Assembly: GCA_021818945.1 (NCBI GenBank)
Contig: JAKASV010000007.1
Location: 1 to 48,523, forward strand
Direction: 5' to 3'
Length of the DNA stretch: 48,523 nucleotides
Source: a bacterium
GTDB lineage: Bacteria; Babelota; Babeliae; Babelales; Vermiphilaceae
In this document: piece after piece, positions 35,895 to 44,610 of the stretch
Numbering within the stretch: the first letter of the stretch is position 1
Layout of the letters: every line of letters starts with the position of its first letter
Made by a program: the position numbers and the translations under genes
The notes under the pieces: model-generated
What the model was told of the DNA's origin: nothing
Database searches by the model: none
Seen by the model: the letters and a program-made list of their open reading frames with translations, nothing else

Positions 35895-36914
35895 ATGATG
35901 AAAAAGCATCTAGTATTGTTGCTTTCTCTATGCGCAGTATCGCCAGTCGTGTATGGTATGGATGAGCACACAGCTGGTAATACAGCAACAGCTGCTACTC
36001 CTCCAGCAACAGTAGCTCCAGCAACAGCTCAAACAAAAGATCAAGCTCCAGCAACAGCTCAAACAAAAGATCAAGCTCCAGCAACAGCTCAAACAACAGA
36101 TCAAGCTCCAGCAACAGCTCAAACAACAGATCAAGCTCCAGCAACAGCTCAAACAACAGATCAAGCTCCAGCAACAGTAGCTCCAGCAACAGCTCAAACA
36201 AAAGATCAAGCTCCAGCAACAGCTCAAACAACAGATGAACAAAGAGGCGTCTTAGCCAAAGCGTGGGATAAAGCTTTGACTCCAGCAAGATTTGTCAAAT
36301 CCCTTATTCTCACAGCTTTCAGAACGATTTGGCATGCACCTGAATTGGCAAAAACCAAGTATCATCAGACCTCTTTAGCAAAAGGGGCAAATGCACAGGC
36401 CACATTCGTCAATGACTTCAAACTAGCCTTAACAGAGCAAGGCAACGCAGTTAGAGCAGCCCGTCGCTTCCAAGCAATGCGTGCCATTAGTTTTGGTACT
36501 CTTGCAGCAGCAATTGGCTCAGGCGCTGGTTTCTACAAGTTTGGCGCTGACTTCAAAACAGCAGCAGTAGGCGCATTATCAGGCGCAGCAACTGGCTTGG
36601 GTGCATGGCTATTCTTTGGTCACCGCGCACAGCTTGGTGAAATTGCTCGTCGTCAACGCGTTGCAACATTGCATGCAACAGGTGATCACATCACTGCTAA
36701 AGACGCAGCAAAAGCTTATGAAGATTCAGAAAAAACTACTGGTTTAAGCAAATGGAGTCTCTTTGGACGCGCAGGTCTTAATGCAATGCATTCTATGAGT
36801 GACAAAGTTGCAGCAAACTGGGCTCTTTTAAGTCCAGAAACTACAACAGAAGCTACTACGGACGCAGCAGCAGGTAAGACTGAAACAACCACCAGAACAG
36901 CTACCGCAAGCTAA
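35895..36914 (+). CDS. Secreted protein with 10-residue tandem repeats and a helical hairpin
   Basis: 339 residues. AAAGGG precedes ATG 35895 (35898 also possible). The signal peptide ends near VVYG. Residues ~40-114 are tandem copies of APATAQT(K/T)DQ, a rigid Pro/Ala/Thr linker likely to span the envelope or be glycosylated. A helical domain follows, and residues ~200-245 form two Gly/Ala-rich hydrophobic helices (AISFGTLAAAIGSGAGFYKF, VGALSGAATGLGAWLFFGHR) linked by a short turn. The same hairpin occurs in the next gene. The tail is Thr/Ala-rich. The strong promoter and strong terminator suggest high expression. The family is not recognised. Confidence 0.7.
   Translation: MMKKHLVLLLSLCAVSPVVYGMDEHTAGNTATAATPPATVAPATAQTKDQAPATAQTKDQAPATAQTTDQAPATAQTTDQAPATAQTTDQAPATVAPATAQTKDQAPATAQTTDEQRGVLAKAWDKALTPARFVKSLILTAFRTIWHAPELAKTKYHQTSLAKGANAQATFVNDFKLALTEQGNAVRAARRFQAMRAISFGTLAAAIGSGAGFYKFGADFKTAAVGALSGAATGLGAWLFFGHRAQLGEIARRQRVATLHATGDHITAKDAAKAYEDSEKTTGLSKWSLFGRAGLNAMHSMSDKVAANWALLSPETTTEATTDAAAGKTETTTRTATAS
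36015..36236 (+). repeat. 30-bp tandem repeat array
   Basis: Seven units of a 30-bp sequence starting GCTCCAGCAACAGCTCAAAC, with a 15-bp half unit after the fifth (36165-36179). Units differ only at the AAA/ACA codon (Lys or Thr). Length variation between strains is likely. Confidence 0.92.
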
Positions 36915-36935
36915 TTAAGTCTTCTTTAAGTTAAA

Positions 36936-36978
36936 AAATAAGGCCGATGGCAAAAAACCGTCGGTCTTATTTTTTTTG
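36936..36978 (+). terminator. Intrinsic terminator of the repeat-rich gene
   Basis: 15-bp stem with two G-U pairs (36936-36950 with 36958-36972), 7-nt loop, and a run of T in 36969-36977. Confidence 0.92.
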
Positions 36979-37071
36979 CATATTTTTTTTGCCATACATT
37001 CTGAAATCATGTATCTATGATAAGAAGAATAGTACTGGCAAACAGATGGTTGTAAAAAAAGGAAACATGAA

Positions 37072-37770
37072 ATGAATCATCACGCAAAACTCATACTTCT
37101 TGCACACTGTATCCTATTATGTTTGACAGAGCCTACACAGTGCAAACACTGGAAACTATTGAGAACACTAGGCTCAACGGTCCAGGCATTATGCATCACA
37201 GCAAACCGGCAAGCGCGCAACTTCTTTGATAATATCTGGGGCTCTAACCCCGATATTACTTTGCTAGAAAAAGAAACAACATTGAATGATTGTGCATATC
37301 CCCGAAATATCATCTATCATTTGATGCGCATAAACCTAGTCAAACAAAATACGCGTAAGCGTGCAAGAACCATTGGCATTATTGCCGGCATTGCTAGCGC
37401 AGCTTGTGCATATCGCATCTGGGGCTCAATTAAAGACAATCGATCTGCCATCCGTTTAGTACTAAGCGGCATCGGTAGCGGACTTTTCTCGTGGCTTTTA
37501 GGAACTCGCATAATTAATTTTCGCAAACGTTCGATATTAGAACAACGTACTTCCCTTTTACTAGAAAATACTCCAAATTTCTACCTGATTAAGGAAGAGT
37601 TAAGCACGAAGCCTCCAATTGAATTCGACAATCTTGGCGACATAATGACCGCCAAAAGTTTTCTTGCACATATCGATGAGCCAACGCTTGATCGCATGTA
37701 TAAATACTGGCAAGAAAAGAGTATTCCCTATGATCAATATTCGAAAATGTCTAAAGTTACCTATAAATAG
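37072..37770 (+). CDS. Exported protein sharing the helical hairpin of its upstream neighbour
   Basis: 232 residues. The signal-like N-terminus is AKLILLAHCILLCLTEPTQC. Residues ~98-148 form two hydrophobic helices (TIGIIAGIASAACAYRIWG, LVLSGIGSGLFSWLLGTR) with the same spacing and Gly pattern as residues ~195-245 of the 339-residue protein. Both are preceded and followed by Arg/Lys-rich segments. It lacks the Pro/Ala/Thr repeats. The two genes are therefore probably ancient duplicates with different linkers. AAGGA lies about ten bases before the ATG. Function unknown; it may be a membrane-inserting or host-membrane protein. Confidence 0.6.
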   Translation: MNHHAKLILLAHCILLCLTEPTQCKHWKLLRTLGSTVQALCITANRQARNFFDNIWGSNPDITLLEKETTLNDCAYPRNIIYHLMRINLVKQNTRKRARTIGIIAGIASAACAYRIWGSIKDNRSAIRLVLSGIGSGLFSWLLGTRIINFRKRSILEQRTSLLLENTPNFYLIKEELSTKPPIEFDNLGDIMTAKSFLAHIDEPTLDRMYKYWQEKSIPYDQYSKMSKVTYK

Positions 37771-37900
37771 TCACATGATGTCACTGTTCTAGTCTTGTTA
37801 TTTTTTCTCCGCAATTGCAGAAAGTCAACTATGGGCGTAAACTGTCTATTAAGATAATGATCGTAAAAAGATTTTCATGTAACAAACAAATATAAAAAAT

Positions 37901-39721
37901 ATGGATCTAAAAAAAACAGATTTAAGTATGTTCACGAGCGACAAGATTAGAAATTTTTCAATTATCGCTCATATCGATCATGGTAAATCAACTCTCTCTG
38001 ACCGCCTTTTGGAGGTCACTGGCACCATCTCTGAGCGCCAGAAGAAGGACCAGTTTCTTGATAAACTGCAGGTTGAACGGGAACGAGGTATTACTGTAAA
38101 AGCACAAACAGCCTCGATGTTTTATACCTTTGAAGGCTCCACGTATCTTCTTAATCTGATTGACACTCCCGGACATGTTGATTTTAGTTATGAAGTTTCG
38201 CGATCACTTTATGCATGCCAAGGTGCTGTTCTACTTGTCGATGCCTCTCAGGGAGTAGAAGCTCAAACTATAGCCAACTTTTATTTAGCATTCGAACAAG
38301 ATCTAACGATTATACCGGTCATCAATAAAATTGATATTATGGGTGCTGATGTTGAACGGTGCAAGCATCAGATGTCAAAACTATTCGATTTTCATGAACA
38401 GGACATTATTTTAACATCTGCAAAAACAGGTGTAGGTATTCATGAAATATTGGGTACTATCATCAAACAGATACCGGCTCCTGAAGGAAATATACAAGCA
38501 CCTTTAAAAGCTCTCCTTTTTGACTCATGGTTTGATTCATATCGTGGCGTCGTCTGTCTTATTGCTGTCAAAGATGGCGTCATCAAAAAAGGGGAAGTAA
38601 TAACCTTGGCACATGACAATATCAGCTACGAGGTGCTCGAAATCGGCCTTATGTATCCTAACGAAACTCCATCTGATGCACTTTATGCAGGTCAGGTAGG
38701 TTATCTGATTACTGGCATGAAAACCATTCATGAAGCCCGCATCGGTGACACTATATTTAGCTCAAAACACCCTGTTATTCCTTTTCAAGGATTTAAACCA
38801 GCAAAGCCAATGGTTTTTGCAGGCATTTATCCGGTTGATAGCGAAGAATTTGATATGCTTCGCGATGCTATTGATAAATTAATTCTCAATGATGCAAGCG
38901 TTACAGTTGAAAAGAAAACATCTCCTGCACTTGGTCTTGGTTTTAGATGTGGATTTTTGGGTCTATTGCATATGGATGTCTTTAAGCAGCGTCTTGAACA
39001 AGAATATGGATTAACGGTTATTGCCACTGCCCCAAGCGTGCGTTATCAAATAAAAATGAAGCATTCAGATGAAATAATAAACATCGAAAGTCCCTCAGAT
39101 TTTCCCGAAGCTCATGAAATTGAGACTATTTACGAACCTATTATTAAAGCAACAATAATCACGCCCCATAAATTTTTAGGCAATATTATCAAACTATGTG
39201 AAGAAAAACGGGGCACACAAGATGATCTGAGCTATATGGATGAAGATCGAGCCATACTCAAGTATACCTTGCCGCTTAACGAAGTTGCCATCGATTTTTA
39301 TGATCAGCTTAAATCGTTAAGTTCTGGGTATGCAAGTTTAGATTATGAAGAGGCAGGCTATAGTCCAGCAAAGCTCGTCAAAATGGATATCTTATTGAAT
39401 AAAAAGCCTGTTGATGCATTATCGTGCATTGTTCATGAGGACAAAGCTTATTATATAGGCCGCGATTTGACCGACAAACTCAGAAAAGCTATTCCACGCC
39501 AACTTTTTGAAATTGCTATTCAGGCTGCAATCGGCGCAAAAATAATTGCACGATCAAGTATCGCACCATTGCGCAAAGATGTTACTGCAAAATGTTATGG
39601 CGGTGATATTACACGAAAACGAAAACTCCTGGAAAAGCAAAAAGAGGGCAAAAAGAAAATGAAGCAGGTTGGTAACGTAGAAGTCCCTCAGGAAGCATTT
39701 TTGAGTATATTAAAAAAATAG
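37901..39721 (+). CDS. lepA: Elongation factor 4 (LepA), translational GTPase
   Basis: 606 residues, a normal length. GTPase motifs: G1 AHIDHGKST, G2 within ERERGITVKAQT, G3 DTPGHVDF, G4 NKIDI, G5 TSAKTGVG. The LepA-specific middle and C-terminal domains follow (GLGFRCGFLGLLHMDVFKQRLEQE, YEEAGYSP, KLVKMDILLN, ARSSIAPLRKDVTAKCYGGDITRKRKLLEKQKEGKKKMK). It helps ribosomes during initiation and elongation under stress. No Shine-Dalgarno sequence precedes ATG 37901; an internal ATG at 37928 has none either. Confidence 0.97.
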   Translation: MDLKKTDLSMFTSDKIRNFSIIAHIDHGKSTLSDRLLEVTGTISERQKKDQFLDKLQVERERGITVKAQTASMFYTFEGSTYLLNLIDTPGHVDFSYEVSRSLYACQGAVLLVDASQGVEAQTIANFYLAFEQDLTIIPVINKIDIMGADVERCKHQMSKLFDFHEQDIILTSAKTGVGIHEILGTIIKQIPAPEGNIQAPLKALLFDSWFDSYRGVVCLIAVKDGVIKKGEVITLAHDNISYEVLEIGLMYPNETPSDALYAGQVGYLITGMKTIHEARIGDTIFSSKHPVIPFQGFKPAKPMVFAGIYPVDSEEFDMLRDAIDKLILNDASVTVEKKTSPALGLGFRCGFLGLLHMDVFKQRLEQEYGLTVIATAPSVRYQIKMKHSDEIINIESPSDFPEAHEIETIYEPIIKATIITPHKFLGNIIKLCEEKRGTQDDLSYMDEDRAILKYTLPLNEVAIDFYDQLKSLSSGYASLDYEEAGYSPAKLVKMDILLNKKPVDALSCIVHEDKAYYIGRDLTDKLRKAIPRQLFEIAIQAAIGAKIIARSSIAPLRKDVTAKCYGGDITRKRKLLEKQKEGKKKMKQVGNVEVPQEAFLSILKK

Positions 39722-39796
39722 CACTATTGCTCAAGAACCTAAAGTTGTGTATCGTTAATGGGAAAGCATAAGTTGGGCATCTAAAAAGGAGCCAGT

Positions 39797-41050
39797 ATGT
39801 ATCCCCTACTATACGTCTGTGTTGCAGGTCTATTCTTTGGTATAAATATCCAGACAAAAGAATTTATTAACACATCGGGTTCAGAAGAAAATAATCCTTG
39901 GGTATATAATGTTCCAAAAGCATTTTCTTACATTCCTGTTAAAACGGATGTTGTATTAAGTGCATGGAATAATGGCATTATTCCCTATCCACGCTATACA
40001 CAAACGCTCGCTAATCGCTTTCTGGGTATCTGGGGTAGTTTAAATCATTTTCAATCAATAAAACGTCTATCCGAGTATCTTGATTTAGGAAATTTAATCG
40101 TATGTGCAGGAACCAACCCTCACACGCCTGAATCTCAATTATTTATCATACAATTAGAATCAGAAAAAAATGATGGTCTCTTTGTTAAAAATATTATAAA
40201 GAAACAATCCCCACTTAATGACAAACTTATTAAGAAAATAAGCTTAAGCTCAAAGTACTGGTATACTGGCAGTATTGATACTACGGGGCAATATCTTGCT
40301 ATACCAGTGTATAACAACGATGGTTCAGCGATAGTTTTTTATCGTATACACTATGAAAAAAAAGGGCACAATTCTACTGAAAAAAACAAGCAAGAAAATC
40401 TTATCATAGAAGATTTAGAAATCCCAATTGAACGGAAAGCCCGTGATGCTCAAGCTGTAGCAATTACACGTCTTTCTGATGGATTTTTTCTGGTGGCAAT
40501 CTGGACACATGGGGACAATAACAAGAGTAAAGGACTAGATTTTTATTGCTCGAAAACTCCTGATATTACCAAAGGTTTTGACTCGCAAAGCATAGTTCAT
40601 ATTCCTGCAACATTATTTTATAACTATAGTGGCAAAGAAGATTATCAAAACATTAACTTCGTCAACGATTTTAATGGCAAACTCTATCTCATTGCTTTAG
40701 AAAATACACTTTCACAAGATCCTATACGATCAGGTTTAGATTTGGCACATCTTTTTGAAATACAGCTACGCACTGCTACAAAAATCATGATCGAAGATGC
40801 TAAAAGATATAATCCTAACGGCATTACAGCCAATCTCACAGTAGGAGCAAAAAGGCCGTATGTCACCTATATGACCGAAAAACATATGTATTGCAAGCAA
40901 GGAATATGTAACTTTAGCTCTGGAGCAACAATCTATATCCCAGATCAGCAACATATTTTCCTTTATTCAATACCCTATTATCTTACCGATGGGGGCAAAC
41001 AGTTAACATTTGCTCAATTTGGTTCAATCCAAAAAACCTACCCTAAATAA
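39797..41050 (+). CDS. Secreted beta-propeller-like protein
   Basis: 417 residues. AAAAAGGAG precedes the ATG. The N-terminus is hydrophobic (PLLYVCVAGLFFGI). The body is beta-rich, with repeated patterns of strand, turn and aromatic residues (DTTGQYLAIPVYNNDGSAIVFYRI, RLSDGFFLVAIWTH, YLIALENTL). The C-terminal block is GICNFSSGATIYIPDQQHIFLYSIPYY, followed by FAQF. This C-terminal pattern resembles that of secreted propeller-type proteins in several bacteria. No catalytic residues are assigned. It follows lepA by 75 nt without a visible terminator. Confidence 0.55.
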   Translation: MYPLLYVCVAGLFFGINIQTKEFINTSGSEENNPWVYNVPKAFSYIPVKTDVVLSAWNNGIIPYPRYTQTLANRFLGIWGSLNHFQSIKRLSEYLDLGNLIVCAGTNPHTPESQLFIIQLESEKNDGLFVKNIIKKQSPLNDKLIKKISLSSKYWYTGSIDTTGQYLAIPVYNNDGSAIVFYRIHYEKKGHNSTEKNKQENLIIEDLEIPIERKARDAQAVAITRLSDGFFLVAIWTHGDNNKSKGLDFYCSKTPDITKGFDSQSIVHIPATLFYNYSGKEDYQNINFVNDFNGKLYLIALENTLSQDPIRSGLDLAHLFEIQLRTATKIMIEDAKRYNPNGITANLTVGAKRPYVTYMTEKHMYCKQGICNFSSGATIYIPDQQHIFLYSIPYYLTDGGKQLTFAQFGSIQKTYPK

Positions 41051-41144
41051 AAGTATCAAAAATATTGATTTTTAATTTAATTTAATACTAATATGTAATT
41101 AGTATTAAACCGTGTATGGTAGTTTTTAAAAAGAAAGGCCCGAT

Positions 41145-41279
41145 ATGAAGAAGACAACGAAGAAAAAGATCGTTTCACCAAGAAGTCCAGTGTGCCCAAA
41201 ATGCGGCTACCAAACATGCCAATGCGATCAAACAAAAAAATCTCAGATAAAAAAATCACGTCATGAATTGCATAGATAA
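41145..41279 (+). CDS. Tiny basic zinc-knuckle protein (44 residues)
   Basis: AAAGG six bases before ATG 41145 and a strong terminator 38 bp past TAA 41277-41279 support a real gene. The protein begins MKKTTKKKIVSPRSP, has CPKCGYQTCQC near residues 17-27 and ends in a basic tail. The CxxC plus CxC set could bind one zinc ion, and the excess of Lys and Arg suggests nucleic-acid or ribosome binding. An AT-rich 10-bp inverted repeat (41083-41107) lies just upstream. Confidence 0.65.
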   Translation: MKKTTKKKIVSPRSPVCPKCGYQTCQCDQTKKSQIKKSRHELHR

Positions 41280-41316
41280 AGACCAGTATTTATTGACTAC
41301 AATTCAATTTTTGCTA

Positions 41317-41364
41317 CACAAATAAGCAATATCTTGCCATATTTGCTTATTTGTGCTTTTTTTT
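41317..41364 (+). terminator. Intrinsic terminator
   Basis: 13-bp perfect stem (41317-41329 with 41343-41355) followed by CTTTTTTTTG. It ends transcription of the small zinc-knuckle gene and lies before the start of the next. Confidence 0.92.
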
Positions 41365-41421
41365 GTATGGTACCTATATAAACCGTATGCCAAATACATA
41401 AAAGCTAAAGGAGCCATACCC

Positions 41422-42510
41422 ATGCAAGAGGCTAAATTAATACAGGAACAAAAAGATATGGATTATGTTTTTTCTGGTAATATATATATATTTCAAGCAT
41501 TTGATGTCGGTGATGATATAAACTTAGAAGCAATTAAATCGTCCAATGTGCTTGAACAAGAATCATTGATCTTATCAAAATATTTTAAAAATTATCATAT
41601 TCCTCTAGCTGTTAAACTGCCTGCACAACCGGACTCTCATTGTGTAAGCATTAGGATTCATAACTTTGGGGCAATATCTTTAACCTACAAAATTCCATTC
41701 AAATCCACGCTTACGCAAGTACGAACAAACCTTGATGCTCTTGATAACCGATTCCAAGAGCAAAGCATTAAAGATGTGAGTGCCATATTCAAAAAAATCA
41801 AACCTTTTATAAAAAAATCAAATTTTTTTTCAACCCAATCTTCCTATCTTGTTATTCAAGTAGATACTGAAGATGCATTTAGCGATGTGGTACACTTTAA
41901 GCAACAGTATGGGAGTATGATTGCTTCAATGCTCAGGTTTGAAACAGAATCATTATCAGAAATTCAGCGGGATGAAATTCTTGAATTTGCAATGGGTTAC
42001 TATCGCGGTGATCTCATTGTCATTGATACAGCAGCTTCTTTTGTCTACGATTCTGAATATACAGAAATACTCGATTTTTTTGAATTTGCCAATATTCAGC
42101 ATCTAGAATTACAATATTTCGATCGTGTACTTGATCAATTATTGAATGCAATGTATGAAGAAAAAGTGAGAAAACTATCACCTAAGGCTTATTTGCCTTT
42201 CATTGGTACTCTTTCTCGCAGCCCCGTTGATGAATTAGGCAAACTTCGGGTTGATATTTCTGTTATAACTGAACGGCTCGAAAGTAGCATCAAACTTGTC
42301 GCTGAACCCTATTTTTCAGAATTATATGCTCTGCTACAAGATAAGCTCGATCTAAAAAAATGGCAAGAAGGTATTGAAAAAAAACTTTCAATTGTTCAAG
42401 ATATTCGCACTGTATTTCAGCATAAAGTAGATGCCGCTCGCGAAGATATCTTATCAGTTCTGATCGCAATTCTTATTATGATCGAATTGGTTGTTGCAAT
42501 ACTAAAATAG
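41422..42510 (+). CDS. RMND1/RMD1-like (DUF155-type) membrane protein
   Basis: 362 residues from ATG 41422, which follows AAAGGAG. The longer open frame starts inside the terminator. The core reads GSMIASMLRFETESLSEIQRDE, GYYRGDLIVIDTAASFVYD, EILDFFEFANIQHLELQYFD, then a long helical part and a C-terminal transmembrane helix (DILSVLIAILIMIELVVAIL). This matches the layout of the RMD1/RMND1 family, whose eukaryotic members sit in the mitochondrial inner membrane. The bacterial role is unknown. It is convergent with grpE, 19 nt apart. Confidence 0.65.
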   Translation: MQEAKLIQEQKDMDYVFSGNIYIFQAFDVGDDINLEAIKSSNVLEQESLILSKYFKNYHIPLAVKLPAQPDSHCVSIRIHNFGAISLTYKIPFKSTLTQVRTNLDALDNRFQEQSIKDVSAIFKKIKPFIKKSNFFSTQSSYLVIQVDTEDAFSDVVHFKQQYGSMIASMLRFETESLSEIQRDEILEFAMGYYRGDLIVIDTAASFVYDSEYTEILDFFEFANIQHLELQYFDRVLDQLLNAMYEEKVRKLSPKAYLPFIGTLSRSPVDELGKLRVDISVITERLESSIKLVAEPYFSELYALLQDKLDLKKWQEGIEKKLSIVQDIRTVFQHKVDAAREDILSVLIAILIMIELVVAILK

Positions 42511-42529
42511 AAAAAACGCGTAACAATAA

Positions 42530-43111
42530 TTATTTTGCAACTGTTACACGTGCCACGCGCAACACAGTGCCGTTCAGCATGTATCCTTTTTGTACCACAT
42601 CAACGATCTGGCCAGACTCATGTGTAGCCGACTCTACATGCGCCAGAGCTTCATGCAATTCAGGATCAAAAGTGACCATCTGGTCAATAACGGTAACCCC
42701 ATAGGTATGCAGAACTTTATCAAAAGCTTTTCGTATAAGCTCAAAACCCGCAATCCATGATTCCTGATGAGCAACAGGTTCTTTTTTATGATACTCTGAC
42801 AAAGCTCGATCAAAATCATCAATAACAGGCAACAGATCACGTAACAGTTCAGCCCGCGCAGACTGCGTCCATGCTATGCGATCCCGCTCAACACGCTTTT
42901 TGTAATTTTCAAAATCAGCGGCAAGACTTTTGCAGATATCATGTAGATTGGCAACTTCTTTTGCACAAACTTCTCGATCTTCTTTATGTTTTTGTTCGAC
43001 ATCTGCAACTACCTCTTGATCACCATTACCGTCAAGATCTTGAGAGTCTTCATCTCGTTCTTTATCCACATTATCTTGACCATTATATGTCTGTTTTTCA
43101 TCAAAAGCCAT
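42530..43111 (-). CDS. grpE: Nucleotide exchange factor GrpE
   Basis: 193 residues from ATG 43111, supported by AAAGAGG eight bases upstream; the open frame extends to 43192 without such a site. GrpE releases ADP from DnaK. An acidic N-terminus leads to a long coiled coil (AADFENYKKRVERDR, LLRDLLPVIDDFDRAL), the linker (GFELIRKAFDKVLHTYGV) and the C-terminal beta domain (FDPELHEALAHV, VVQKGYMLNGTVLRVARVTVAK). Neither dnaK nor dnaJ is adjacent in this window. Confidence 0.95.
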   Translation of the reverse strand: MAFDEKQTYNGQDNVDKERDEDSQDLDGNGDQEVVADVEQKHKEDREVCAKEVANLHDICKSLAADFENYKKRVERDRIAWTQSARAELLRDLLPVIDDFDRALSEYHKKEPVAHQESWIAGFELIRKAFDKVLHTYGVTVIDQMVTFDPELHEALAHVESATHESGQIVDVVQKGYMLNGTVLRVARVTVAK

Positions 43112-43300
43112 CACAACAGCCTCTTTGTTAAAAAGTTCAAAAATAGTATAAATTTCAATATATAGTATACCAATGCATATCCCTACTGACAAGATTATGG
43201 CCTAACTGACCCTCTGTATTCAGTCCTTTCCTTTTTTGTAGATTTTTTCTATAACTAGGGTAATACTCATGTAAAGCGTAGCATGAAAAAGGATAGTCGA

Positions 43301-44581
43301 ATGATACAAAAACACACAATTGCTCTAGGTCTTGCATTCATCCTGGCGACATCAGCATTTGGCATGGATAACTTTCATTTTTATCGTCCGCCATTTTTTG
43401 GCATTACATTTGGCGAACCAAGGCTTGTTGAACCATATCTGACTTCAGTAGATATTGCTTTTGGCGGCGGATCAACAAAGAAATCTCGTGGCGGCTGCTG
43501 CCAACCATGTACTGCATTACTCAATCTGCACGGCCCATTTAATTTTCAGCTATTGGGCAGCAACGTGCCCGGAAAAGATCCTAGATCACAAGAAGATATC
43601 GCACTCGTTGAACTAGCCCGTACCGTTGGTCGTGATTGTTTTTTTGGCTATGTACAATATTGTGGCAAGTTCAAACTATTTGAGACACAGATACTTTTTA
43701 CACAAAACTTCAGAAATGGATTATTCACCCAGATAGGTCTACCTATACGGCACATGGCCCTTTGTAATGTTGGTTTTGAAGATCTCACGCCACGCAACTG
43801 TCCGTGTCCATGTAGAGATACCCGAACATGGCAATCATTTTTAGCACTTTATGACAAAATATTAGCTCACTATAATCTCAATGTCGATGGTTTCAAAAAA
43901 ACGAACATCGGAGACCTGAGCTGGATTATTGGGTGGGGCAGCAATTATCAGGACATGCGTGTACTTGATTATGTCGACCTAGATTTTAAGCTCGGCATGG
44001 TATTTCCGACAGGCAAAAAACAAAATGTGAATTCTGCATTTGATATTCCTTCTGGATACGGGGGTCATCTTGGCTTTGGCGCCTCATTTGATTTCGCCGT
44101 CGGTGTCTATAATTGGCTCACCTTTGGAGGCTATGGCGGTGCAATCGCTTTTACCGATAAAACACGCGATATACGCATGAAAACAGATATACGACAAAAC
44201 GGCTTCATTAAATTAGCAAAAGGTTGCGCGACTGTTGAAAAAGGAACCATCTGGTATGCTGGTGCGTTCGGCAAACTTGACCATATTGCCGAGGGATTTT
44301 CATTATTGGCAGGTTATTCTTTCTGTGCCCAACAAAAAGATATGCTTCACCCTGAAAATACTCACTATTTTAACCCTACAGCAGCAAACTGTGATTTGAC
44401 CCTTCAAGGGTGGGATATGCATACCCTCCATCTACTTGCAGATTATGACTGCGCCCGTGCCTTACACCGATTCAGTCCGCGTGTTGGTATCTTTGCCAAT
44501 ATAAATATGGGCGGGGAACATGTGTTTAAGCTGCATATGGCAGGTGGCACATTCGGATTTGATATCTCATACGAATACTAA
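43301..44581 (+). CDS. Outer-membrane protein with two cysteine clusters
   Basis: 426 residues from ATG 43301; AAGGA seven bases upstream favours it over 43283. The signal peptide ends near SAFG. The chain has many amphipathic strands (YVQYCGKFKLFETQILFTQNF, VDLDFKLGMVFPTGKK, HLGFGASFDFAVGVYNWLTFGGY) and ends in FGFDISYEY. Two Cys clusters, GGCCQPC and NCPCPC, lie in probable loops. It is a different family from the 11-19 kb paralogs but shares the cysteine-rich surface style. It is in an operon with the next gene, 29 nt apart. Confidence 0.65.
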   Translation: MIQKHTIALGLAFILATSAFGMDNFHFYRPPFFGITFGEPRLVEPYLTSVDIAFGGGSTKKSRGGCCQPCTALLNLHGPFNFQLLGSNVPGKDPRSQEDIALVELARTVGRDCFFGYVQYCGKFKLFETQILFTQNFRNGLFTQIGLPIRHMALCNVGFEDLTPRNCPCPCRDTRTWQSFLALYDKILAHYNLNVDGFKKTNIGDLSWIIGWGSNYQDMRVLDYVDLDFKLGMVFPTGKKQNVNSAFDIPSGYGGHLGFGASFDFAVGVYNWLTFGGYGGAIAFTDKTRDIRMKTDIRQNGFIKLAKGCATVEKGTIWYAGAFGKLDHIAEGFSLLAGYSFCAQQKDMLHPENTHYFNPTAANCDLTLQGWDMHTLHLLADYDCARALHRFSPRVGIFANINMGGEHVFKLHMAGGTFGFDISYEY

Positions 44582-44610
44582 CTTCCTAAAGGCCAATCAA
44601 AGGAGAGAGA

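Noticed and set aside
36015..36236. Possible CRISPR array
   Set aside because: The units are contiguous 30-bp coding repeats without spacers, inside a gene with signal peptide, promoter and terminator; no cas genes.
35928..36288. Minus-strand ORFs rich in Leu, Cys and Trp
   Set aside because: Antisense shadows of the 30-bp repeat array in the plus-strand gene.
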